The translations under genes and the position numbers were made by a program. A DNA stretch of 31,560 nucleotides, from the IMG/VR virus record IMGVR_UViG_3300008450_000262, positions 1-31,560 of that record, one strand, 5' to 3'. How positions within the stretch are numbered: the first letter of the stretch is position 1; each line of letters starts with the position of its first letter. This stretch comes from a virus. Of the stretch, positions 16,874 to 25,000 are shown piece by piece. Below the pieces are notes generated by a model. That model ran no database searches. It had not been told where the DNA came from and worked only from the letters and a program-made list of their open reading frames with translations.

Positions 16874-16893
16874 AGTTATGTGTTACTATAACT
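16874..16893 (+). promoter_or_regulatory. Putative regulatory element before sheath gene
   Basis: The 112-base gap before the sheath gene contains AGTTAT (16874-16879) and ATAACT (16888-16893) as an inverted repeat around GTGTTACT. It includes TTACTATAAC, which resembles the left half of the TTACTATTAAAATAG elements elsewhere. Its core lies 52 bases before the ATG. The match is partial, so a promoter is suggested mainly by the size of the gap and the high-expression genes that follow. Confidence 0.3.
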
Positions 16894-16935
16894 GAAGATT
16901 CAAAAAAGTTTATTATTTGGAGGATTGAAACCAAT

Positions 16936-18198
16936 ATGGCTATACCTGGAGTAAAAACATTAATTAGAGATCGCTTCTACAGTGTGTCGCGTCAGGATAC
17001 ACCTGTTGGTCCTAGAATAGTAGCGATAGCACGTCGTAGCACGGCTAACAATACTGGTTCAGTAGCAGATCTTGACGTTGTAAGAGTAACTAACGAGGCT
17101 GATGTAATCACCGCTTTTGGAGATGGATCAGACGCTCACCGTGCATATCTAGAGCTAGTTTTGGCTGGAGCTGGAAGAATTTATATTGTACCACTTCCTT
17201 CTGATACAAAGTGGGACACTGATCCGGATAGCCCTGTATCTACTGGAACTGTAACTAGCGTAAGTTATGGTGGCTCGGTTTTCGACGCTGCCTTTATTGC
17301 AGCAGAAGCTGCTATTCCCGACATTATTATTCCTTGGGGAAGAGGCGCTCACCCAGACGATTGGCAGAGCCCAGCTACGCCTAGCGATGACGCAAAAATT
17401 GGCTTTGTTGCAGATAATACGTCAACCCCATCAAGCAACTGGGCCTATCAGGTAGCTGCAAAGGTGAAGGATATTTCTGAAAACATCAACCCTTGCATCG
17501 CAATCATGGGAGTCAAGCCATACGTTTCAACAACAGAAACTATGACTCCTGGTCAAGTTTCTACACATTTGGCACTGACAAATCTTCCCGACAGAAATGC
17601 TAGCGCTTCCTTCAAAGAAGTTGGCCCATATGTGGTTGTAGTCGCTGCGGAAATCAAGCCCGTAAACTATCAGTCTGGAACAACAGAGTTTGGTTACGCT
17701 AACGGAGCCGCTCATGTTGCTGGCGCTTTAAGCTTGCTTCCTTCATATAGTTCACTAGTAAATAAGGCTCTCTACAATGTAGAGGCTGTTCGTTATGCCC
17801 CTTCTAGAACTCAGCAGACTGCTCTCGCTACTAAGGGTGTTAATACTGTTGTCATTAACTTTAATAAGATTCCAGTATTCGGAGAAGGTTTAACATTTGG
17901 TTGGGCAACATCAGACTACACCCGTCTCTCAACAAAGAGAATTGTAGACGACGCCACATCAGTTGTAAGACAAGCCTGCCAGAGATTTGTTGGCGAACCA
18001 TCAAACATTCAAACAAGAAATGCGATGGAGACAGCAATCACTTCTGGCTTGAGAGGAATGCAAATTGTAGGAGCCTTGCTTGGTAGTGACTTTACAGTCT
18101 CGTACATACCAAATGAAAACAAGGCGATTGTAGACCTCATTTTAACACCTGCCTTCGAACTCAAAGAGATCGAAGTCAGAGTAGCCATTAATCTATAA
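16936..18198 (+). CDS. Main tail sheath protein
   Basis: The 420-residue product would polymerise around the tube and contract on infection. It has a sheath N-terminus (VGPRIVAIARRSTANNTGSV and VTNEADVITAFGDGSDAHRAY), where a ring subunit meets a Rossmann-like strand order. Then come LVLAGAGRIYIVPLPSD, PDIIIPWGRG, and a C-terminal conserved domain (STKRIVDDATSVVRQACQRF … AMETAITSGLRGMQIVGALL) ending in the beta-strand pair LTPAFELKEIEVRVAIN that links neighbours. Codon use shifts to CGT/CGC and C-ending codons, as in the capsid gene. GGAGG lies 12 bases upstream in a loop that TTGG/CCAA pairing could close. It shares a transcription unit with the tube gene. Confidence 0.8.
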   Translation: MAIPGVKTLIRDRFYSVSRQDTPVGPRIVAIARRSTANNTGSVADLDVVRVTNEADVITAFGDGSDAHRAYLELVLAGAGRIYIVPLPSDTKWDTDPDSPVSTGTVTSVSYGGSVFDAAFIAAEAAIPDIIIPWGRGAHPDDWQSPATPSDDAKIGFVADNTSTPSSNWAYQVAAKVKDISENINPCIAIMGVKPYVSTTETMTPGQVSTHLALTNLPDRNASASFKEVGPYVVVVAAEIKPVNYQSGTTEFGYANGAAHVAGALSLLPSYSSLVNKALYNVEAVRYAPSRTQQTALATKGVNTVVINFNKIPVFGEGLTFGWATSDYTRLSTKRIVDDATSVVRQACQRFVGEPSNIQTRNAMETAITSGLRGMQIVGALLGSDFTVSYIPNENKAIVDLILTPAFELKEIEVRVAINL

Positions 18199-18226
18199 TA
18201 ATTACCGATTAGGAGGGTAAAACAAA

Positions 18227-18889
18227 ATGGCCGCAGAGGAATATACATCAGTAAATAAGTATCTCAATACTTATACCACATTCTCAGGTGCAGACATTGT
18301 AGCTACATTTGGTGGAGTGGAAATAGGTGCGCTTTCGGGTATCACCTTCTCCGTCACTAGAGAAAAGGCTCCAATCTACACCATGGGATCACCCAATCCT
18401 CGCTCTTTCTCAAGAGGCAAAAGAGGTATAGCTGGTTCATTGATCTTCACAGTATTTGATCGCCCAGCTCTATATAAGATGTTAGATCAGAACTATTCGC
18501 AAAATAGACCAATGGACTTCTACACCAGAAGCCACAATACACTTCCTGGCGACAATGGTCACAGAAGAGGTATTGCTGATGTCAACGAACAGAAGACTGG
18601 CGTTGTAAAAAAGGTTCCTTTCTACGCTGACCAGATTCCACCTTTTGACATTACCGTAACATTTGCCAACGAGTATGGTCAGGCAGCTGTTAGATCAATA
18701 TTCGGCGTAGAACTTCTTAACGAAGGTTCTGGCGCTTCCATGGACGACATTGTCATCGAAGAAACCATGACTTATGTTGCTCGTGAACTTGGTCCTATGT
18801 ACACAATCAGAAATGACACTCTTGTTGATCCAACCAATTTGGTAGGAATAACACCCGAGGGATTGAACACAACAATTATCAGACCCTGA
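18227..18889 (+). CDS. Main tail tube protein
   Basis: A 220-residue product with a strong GGAGGG ribosome site. Tube-like features include an opening YTTFSGADIVATFGGVEIG, a beta pair around ITFSVTREKAPIYTMG, RGIAGSLIFTVFDR, and a C-terminal PPFDITVTFANEYGQ … MTYVARELGPM. This order is repeated in the next two genes, so the three form a paralogous set. Position directly after the sheath gene, high-expression codon use and the strong terminator right behind it mark this copy as the abundant tube subunit. In contractile phages the tube is a stack of hexameric rings through which DNA passes. Confidence 0.75.
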   Translation: MAAEEYTSVNKYLNTYTTFSGADIVATFGGVEIGALSGITFSVTREKAPIYTMGSPNPRSFSRGKRGIAGSLIFTVFDRPALYKMLDQNYSQNRPMDFYTRSHNTLPGDNGHRRGIADVNEQKTGVVKKVPFYADQIPPFDITVTFANEYGQAAVRSIFGVELLNEGSGASMDDIVIEETMTYVARELGPMYTIRNDTLVDPTNLVGITPEGLNTTIIRP

Positions 18890-18909
18890 TAGTCTTTAGT
18901 GTCGTAAGA

Positions 18910-18952
18910 ATAGGTGCATGGGAGTTATCTTCCATGCACTTATTTATTTTTT
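18910..18952 (+). terminator. Intrinsic terminator after tube gene
   Basis: ATAGGTGCATGGGAG (18910-18924) pairs with CTTCCATGCACTTAT (18929-18943) around a TTAT loop: a 15-pair stem with two G-U pairs. It is followed by TTATTTTTT. It lies between the first and second tube-like genes; the ribosome site of the next gene (TTGGAG) begins just after it. It probably lowers expression of the downstream tail genes relative to sheath and tube. Confidence 0.85.
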
Positions 18953-18962
18953 GGAGATTTTA

Positions 18963-19760
18963 ATGGCAGAAATTAAGACATTTACTTTTAGAAAAAGTAA
19001 ACAAGAAGAAGCAGTTCAGCAAAGTGGTAATGACCTTTATGACTGGGAAAAATATCTATCAACAATGTCATACTCTGGGGCAGACGCTGTTGCGACAATC
19101 GTTTTGCCGATTATCGGTCCAGATGGAAATGTTGAGTCTCAAGGCGATTCTATAAATCTAGGAGAGTTACAGACTATATCATATTCTGTCCACAGAGAAA
19201 ATTCTCCAGTAAGAACTCTTGGTCACGTTAATGTTCGGGGCTTTATTAAGGGTGGAAGAACTATAGCTGGCAGCCTCATCTTTACAGTATTTAACGAATA
19301 CGCTTTTTATAGAATAAAAGAGTTTAAGCAATATCTGGCAAGAAAAACTGGATACTTTGCCCCTCTAGCGGACATGTTGCCGCCATTTGATATTGTTATT
19401 ACATTTTTCAATGAATACGGTCTCGGTTCAAAAATGAAAATATTTGGAGTAACAATAGTTGACGAAGGCCAAACCCTGTCTGTAGACGACTTAATTACAG
19501 AGCAGACCTACACTTACATGGCTAGAGGAATACAACCACTAGTAAGAATGCCAAATGACAGCACTGTATCAAGAGATACTTCTTATACAGATGAAATGAA
19601 GGCTAGGGATCAAATTAGTACAAATGTTTTTGGCGATTTGATTATAACGGATCTTGCTCAGCTACAAAGTCAAGCTGAAGAAACAGCTTATTATAATACA
19701 AAATATAATAAACCCACAGTTCCAGCCCAGGTTATTCAGCCTGGAAGATTGCACCTATAG
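18963..19760 (+). CDS. Second tube-like protein
   Basis: The 265-residue product is read from the ATG at 18963, which has TTGGAG before it; an earlier in-frame start would run through the terminator hairpin. It repeats the layout of the preceding tube protein: MSYSGADAVATIVLPI, ISYSVHRENSPVRTLGH, RTIAGSLIFTVFNE, PPFDIVITFFNEYG, TYTYMARGIQPL. It adds a charged N-terminus and a longer C-terminal tail. Codon use is ordinary, and it follows a terminator, so fewer copies are likely. It could be a tube-initiating, tube-tip or baseplate-proximal ring. Paralogy is clear by eye; the role is inferred. Confidence 0.7.
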   Translation: MAEIKTFTFRKSKQEEAVQQSGNDLYDWEKYLSTMSYSGADAVATIVLPIIGPDGNVESQGDSINLGELQTISYSVHRENSPVRTLGHVNVRGFIKGGRTIAGSLIFTVFNEYAFYRIKEFKQYLARKTGYFAPLADMLPPFDIVITFFNEYGLGSKMKIFGVTIVDEGQTLSVDDLITEQTYTYMARGIQPLVRMPNDSTVSRDTSYTDEMKARDQISTNVFGDLIITDLAQLQSQAEETAYYNTKYNKPTVPAQVIQPGRLHL

Positions 19761-19772
19761 AAAGGTAACGCT

Positions 19773-20774
19773 ATGCCTGCACCAATAGCTCAGGTTTTTC
19801 CTGGGGTATTTTCAAATAACGCTAGAAAAGAATTTAATCCCGTAAACGAAAAGCTTGATTTAACTTGGAGTGGCGGAACTAATACCGATAAAAGATTTAG
19901 TAATTATTATGATTATTATTTCAGCGGAGAAGATATTAGAATCTTTATTGATGGCTTGTTCCATCCTGATGATGAATTAGATATAGCAACTTTTGCTTTT
20001 AATGTGCGCCAGGAAAAGCAACCACTGTATGGTTTCTGGTCATACAATTACGATGCAATAATGTATGGCACCAGAATTATAACTGGAGAAATTGCCCTAT
20101 ATACAAGATATCCCAGAAGAATGACAGATCTTTTAGAGAAAGCTGCAATAACGAGATCTGAATTGGCAACAGACAAAAGAGCTCCTGGAAGAATATTGTC
20201 TAATTTAAGAAGTCAGTTAGAAACAGAAGAAGACGAAGCTTTAATGAATAAATATTGGGAAATGGGCCAATTAGATAGAATCACAGAGGACCCTTTTGCT
20301 AAAAACGTTTTAGATTCCGATAAGAATATTTTTAGTGCTCATCCGCCATTTAACTTTGTTATAGTTTACGGTATGGAAGAGGTGGCTTTGTCGCCAAAAA
20401 ATCTGTTTCAAACAGATACAAATGATGTAGAATTTAATGGCTCCCTAGATAATTTGTCTAGGACAATGTTGTCAGATGTTAATCAAAGAGTTGTAAAGTC
20501 TACTTCTTTAAGTTCTCCAATGAAAATTGTTGTTCAAGAAGTCAATTTAATTAACATGTCGACAGTCTATGCGCCCGGTGGGCAGCCAGTTGTGGAGACA
20601 TATCAATTTATGGCAAGAGACCATTATTTTACAGAAGTAGATACGACCTTCATAAAGAGAGCATCTGCTGCAAATGTGTCTTCTGGTCCATTGGCTCCTT
20701 TGGCAATTGCGGAGAATTTAAATTATGTAACAAATTGGGGTCAAACGTTAGGTGGTTTAGCCCCTATAATATGA
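19773..20774 (+). CDS. Third, divergent tube-like protein
   Basis: The 333-residue product has AAAGG before the ATG. It keeps the core pattern of the two upstream tube proteins in order: YYFSGEDIRIFIDG, FAFNVRQEKQPLYGFW, RIITGEIALYTRYP, HPPFNFVIVYGMEE, and a final ETYQFMARDHYFTEV. Between these lies an insertion of about 100 residues (about 115-180 and 210-250). The divergence and insertion suggest a specialised ring, for example a baseplate hub or tube-cap protein. It is the last gene before the chaperone pair. The tube-fold assignment is from motif order only. Confidence 0.6.
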   Translation: MPAPIAQVFPGVFSNNARKEFNPVNEKLDLTWSGGTNTDKRFSNYYDYYFSGEDIRIFIDGLFHPDDELDIATFAFNVRQEKQPLYGFWSYNYDAIMYGTRIITGEIALYTRYPRRMTDLLEKAAITRSELATDKRAPGRILSNLRSQLETEEDEALMNKYWEMGQLDRITEDPFAKNVLDSDKNIFSAHPPFNFVIVYGMEEVALSPKNLFQTDTNDVEFNGSLDNLSRTMLSDVNQRVVKSTSLSSPMKIVVQEVNLINMSTVYAPGGQPVVETYQFMARDHYFTEVDTTFIKRASAANVSSGPLAPLAIAENLNYVTNWGQTLGGLAPII

Positions 20775-20777
20775 TTA

Positions 20778-20786
20778 TGATATAAT
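20778..20786 (+). promoter_or_regulatory. Possible extended -10 promoter (TGATATAAT)
   Basis: TGATATAAT, identical to 2033-2041, lies in the 39-base gap before the first chaperone gene, 36 bases from its ATG. It overlaps ATTATGATA, also present in the portal element at 2478-2486. No clear -35 is present. Confidence 0.4.
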
Positions 20787-20813
20787 GTACAATGATTAGT
20801 TTAAGGAGATATC

Positions 20814-21371
20814 ATGGATAGTAAAAGAAAAGTTGTTTTGCAAAATCTAGAGATTGAAGACACTACAAGCGCTCAAGAAATTAACTTCACATTGACTGGA
20901 TCAGATGATCCTAATGCTATTGATGTTGAGCTTGAGGATGATCAGCAATTCCTAGACGACATTGCCGACGACAACGAAGACAAGCAGTATACTGACATAG
21001 AAGAAGTGCCGGATGAAGAAGAAATTTGGAAAAATGGTCCCAAGGCCGGTCTTGTTAAAGAGTGGAAAAAGCAATATGGCGACATTTATGTAACTTCAAT
21101 TACATACGATAAGCATGTCGTCTGGAGAGTATTAAATAGAGCAGAATATAAGCAGATCGTCAAAAAAATGGAGCAGCTAGTACAATCCGGGCAGCTCTCT
21201 ACTGCAGAGGCAAATCTATGGAACGAAGAAACTATAGCAGAATTATGCATGCTTTATCCTAGATTTGATAAAAATAACTCCGTTGGCTTTATGGCCGGAC
21301 TGCCATCATTAATATCCCAAGAAGTACTAGAAGCTTCCGGTTTCGTAGCCCTAGAGGTAAGACAGTTATAA
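20814..21371 (+). CDS. Probable tail assembly chaperone 1
   Basis: The 185-residue product has AAGGAG before the ATG. The first ~75 residues are strongly acidic and probably disordered. The C-terminal part (from WKKQYGDIYVTSITYDK) contains VWRVLNRAEYKQIVKKM, TIAELCMLYPRFD and ISQEVLEASGF. The same elements occur in the same order in the next gene. Position between tube-like genes and the giant tape-measure-position gene is the standard place for the two tail chaperones that coat the tape measure during assembly. Such proteins are usually absent from the virion. The gene has a promoter-like extended -10 upstream. Identity rests on context and on the paralogy with its neighbour. Confidence 0.65.
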   Translation: MDSKRKVVLQNLEIEDTTSAQEINFTLTGSDDPNAIDVELEDDQQFLDDIADDNEDKQYTDIEEVPDEEEIWKNGPKAGLVKEWKKQYGDIYVTSITYDKHVVWRVLNRAEYKQIVKKMEQLVQSGQLSTAEANLWNEETIAELCMLYPRFDKNNSVGFMAGLPSLISQEVLEASGFVALEVRQL

Positions 21372-21372
21372 A

Positions 21373-22002
21373 ATGTTAACAGCTGATATTATTTTTTCTT
21401 TAAAAAATAAATACGGCAACATTTATAGTGTTGATATAAAAAATCAAACTGTTGTTTTTAGAGAATTAACTTTTAAAGAATATGATAAAATTCTTTATCT
21501 AAAAACGTTAGAAGATATTGACTCCTCTGATATAGAAGACATCATACTCGAATATGCTGTCATATACCCAGAGGGTTTTGACACTATGACAATACCTCCC
21601 GGTATAGTTGCTAATCTCTCTTCGGAAATACTTGATATTTCCGGTTTCTTTAGCGCATCGATTGCTAAAAGAATTCTTGAAGAAAAAAGAGTTGAAGCAA
21701 ATGATGTTAAGAATTTAATGAAAGCCTTTGTTTTGGCTACTATAACATCATATGCTCCAGAAGACTTGGAGGATATGACATTTTCTGAATTAGCAGAAAA
21801 AGTAGCTTTATCTGAAAAGATTATTGAGATAAAACAGAATGCCAATGGCATGGAATCTACTGATCTAAAGATTCAGTTAATTGATCCTGAAGAGGAAGAG
21901 CAAAAGAGAAAAATTTCTGCAGCTAGGCATAATCTTTCTAAGAAAGATGGAGAGGCTCAATATGAAGATCCTATCGCTCAAAAGCTGTGGGGTATGAAAT
22001 AG
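21373..22002 (+). CDS. Probable tail assembly chaperone 2
   Basis: The 209-residue product starts one base after the stop of its paralogue. It lines up with the previous protein: FSLKNKYGNIYSVDIKN, VVFRELTFKEYDKIL, ILEYAVIYPEGFD, LSSEILDISGF. It then continues with a helical region and a charged C-terminus (PEEEEQKRKISAARH). In many phages the second chaperone is made only by a frameshift from the first. Here it has its own ATG with GAGG about 15 bases upstream, so re-initiation or independent initiation is simpler. A +1 shift near TTA-TAA would also join the frames. Confidence 0.65.
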   Translation: MLTADIIFSLKNKYGNIYSVDIKNQTVVFRELTFKEYDKILYLKTLEDIDSSDIEDIILEYAVIYPEGFDTMTIPPGIVANLSSEILDISGFFSASIAKRILEEKRVEANDVKNLMKAFVLATITSYAPEDLEDMTFSELAEKVALSEKIIEIKQNANGMESTDLKIQLIDPEEEEQKRKISAARHNLSKKDGEAQYEDPIAQKLWGMK

Positions 22003-22015
22003 GTAGGAAACAAAG

Positions 22016-25000
22016 TTGATTAGAGATCCAGGGCCTATTCATAACTTAGGTTATAGCGTAACATCCAGAGATGTTCCTACAATGATAGACGAAGAAAGGG
22101 GCGATGCCCCTAATTCGTCTTTTATCTCAAAGGCCTTAAATAATCACCCTGTTTTAAGATTTGTATCTACGGCAGCCACTACCATGGCTTCAGCTTTTGT
22201 TTTGTCTAAGATAACAAAACAAGGTGGTCTAAAGCTAGCCAAAACAGTTCAAGACAGAGCGGATAGTGGAGCAAGCAGATTTGCTTCAAATATTGTTAAT
22301 GTATTTCCTAAAATCAGAAGAGAATTCGACGAACTTTCTGGCGTTAGCCGAATGATAGATGGGAATACTCCTGATCAAATAGATCCTTATTCAAGACTTG
22401 TTTTTGAAACCGCAGAAGGTAAATTAACTACCGGCGTCATTAAGCATACAGATAGAGGCTATCACTGGACTGCTGGAGAAATCAGCAAAAGTGGTAAGGG
22501 TATAGAATACGAGACTGCGGGAATATGGGGCTTCCGAGAAGAAGCTCAGTCCCGTTTGGTCTCTATGGCCCGTAGAATGCCCTATGAGCTGCCAGCAATG
22601 TATGTTGGCCAGAAAGCTATAGTTGATCCAATTTTTGGCGGTAGAGACGATTCTAAGGTCAAATGGTACAATCCTGTAGACGTAGTTACGGACTTCGTTA
22701 AGGACTCTACCATTAACCTAGTTACCATGATGATTCCAATGGAGGTTGGTGGCGCTGCCATTGGCAACGCAAGGTCATCCTTATCTAATTTTAGATATTC
22801 TATGTCAGACCTAGCTAGGTCTACCGGTACAACTGATTTAAAAACAAGATCTTCAAGGGCATTTGTCAATCTAGCCGACATGTTGTCAGAGGTTGGTCAT
22901 GACCTGGCAGACATAACTCAAAAGGGTTTAAAGGTTTCTGCTCAAACTAGTGGAGCAATTAAAGCTGCAACCACAGAGTATAGTCAGCAAAGAGTTGACA
23001 TTAATGCAATTCTTTCGCGAACAAGAAACTTAAGAGCAAAACAGATCTATGAGGATTCTAAGGGCTCAAAATTAAAAAGAGCTAGAAACGTAGCAACGCA
23101 GTATGCGTTTGGCAATGACGCCAGTGGCAATTCTGGGTATTTAGATTTATTTCCGGGACTAAGAGGTGTTGGAAGTGCCGTAAGGCAGGGTATAAATCAA
23201 TTCCGTAAAGTTGGCTACGGCTACGATGTAATAACGAGAGCTATTGATTTTGATGCAGCTGTGCAGAGATATGGCGCAGCTAATCCAAATGCTTTTAGAA
23301 CAGAACTAAAGGGAATAGTCGGCAACCTTCAGGCGAACTCCTCTAATAGAATGACGACTATGGCTAGCAAGATTGCTAGAACATTTGGTGGTCCGGCTGG
23401 ATCAGATAACTTCTATGCATCAGAGTTTTATAAGGGAATAGAACAAACTGAGTATAAAAAAGTTTTATATAAATCCTTAATGGAAAGAACTGCAACTTCA
23501 GATAGAGATGAGTTTGCAAGAACAATAGCAAAATTTGTTGACGACATTGACGTTAGCAAAACTGCAATGGAGCCCTCTAGAAGAGTAACTATAGGCGAAA
23601 CCAAAATACTACTCGATGGAGATGAGCCATTTGATGAAATCATAAATAGATTCAAGGGCACTCTTGCAAAAACTAGGGCCGATGAGTTCGTACAAAAAGT
23701 CGGAAATTCTGATGTACTAAAAGATTCTATTATCGACGCTAACAGACTTTTCACTGGCGCACAATTCCAGGCAGCATTAAAAGGAAAGGCAAACAAAGCT
23801 TATAAGGCATTCCAGGAACAAGGAATGGTTAAGGTAGCTGGAAAAGTCTTAAAAACTAAAAAAGCAGATTTTGAAGATTTCCTAGATTTAGATAATCTTT
23901 CTTACGCACAAAAAGATTTCTTAGTTAAAAGATCAGCTCAAAGATTAGGCATGAGGCTAAAGACAGCTGATGGCAGAGATTTAACAAGAGGAGAATTAGG
24001 GGAGTCTTTAGGTAAGGTCGGCCTTAACATAAAAGATGCCGGTCAATTAAGAAGTTTTCTTGTTAGAGAAAAACAAATAAGTTCGGGAGTTTTTGCTAGT
24101 GGTTTTAACCTTCTTGGATTAAGAAGAATCACTGTTGATGAAGCAAATCAACGCGGAGTTTTTGCAAATGTAGACGATGAGACCAAGCGCGTTATAAATC
24201 AAATGTCTTCCAGCATGGTAAGGGCTGATCCAACGACAACCGCTGCTAGCGTTTCTGTTCTTCCAGATGTATTTATAACTAAGACTGGTAGTATTTTAGA
24301 TGTTTCTGGAATAAGACAGTCTGCAAGAAATGTTGGAAACTTTTTAGCTAACGATTTAAGAATACCAGTTCTTGGATTTAATCCGGCAGATTTGGCGGCT
24401 AAGCAATCTTTTAATGAAATGTCCGGAAGGGCTCCGTTCCAGTTTATTCAAGGTAGAGTTTCTCAGCCATTTTTACAGGGCGCTGATAAGTCGGCTGATT
24501 TCTATTTGTTCTACAGCGGAGGAAGAACAAAAGGTAATGTTATGGCATTTAATTATAATGTCATGGCCCAGCAATATACTTCTAGGACTTTAGATGGTAC
24601 ATTTAGACCTTTAGCTAAGAATAGCTCGCAATTGTTAACGAGGGCAGCAAGAAACGCTGCAGCGGAAAGAGATGCTGAGTCATTAAACTCTTTAAGTTAT
24701 CAAGAAGGTACATTTAGAAGCAGATTCTTTTCTGGCCTATCAAGATTTGGAATGACGCCAGAAAGAGAATTTAGGTTTAGAGAATTTTTTGATATTAACT
24801 ATGATCAGCCAAACTCTGTATTTGGCTTCTTGTCTAGATTCTCTAGAAGAAATATTGATCCAGAAAATCCAAGATTCCTTGCACAAGTGATGACTGGCAA
24901 GGAAATCCCTACCAAAGCTGGTACAGCAAAAAGAAATATAGTAAAAAGCGCTGATGGAACTGTAGAAAAAATTAATGTAATCGATGTTGCCTCTGGCGAA

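Noticed and set aside
18918-18962. A longer N-terminus for the second tube-like protein.
   Set aside because: It would be translated through the terminator hairpin; ATG 18963 directly follows TTGGAG.
21361-21375. A programmed frameshift joining the two tail chaperones.
   Set aside because: No canonical -1 slippery heptamer is visible near the end of the first gene, and the second gene has its own ATG; a +1 shift at TTA-TAA remains possible but is not needed.
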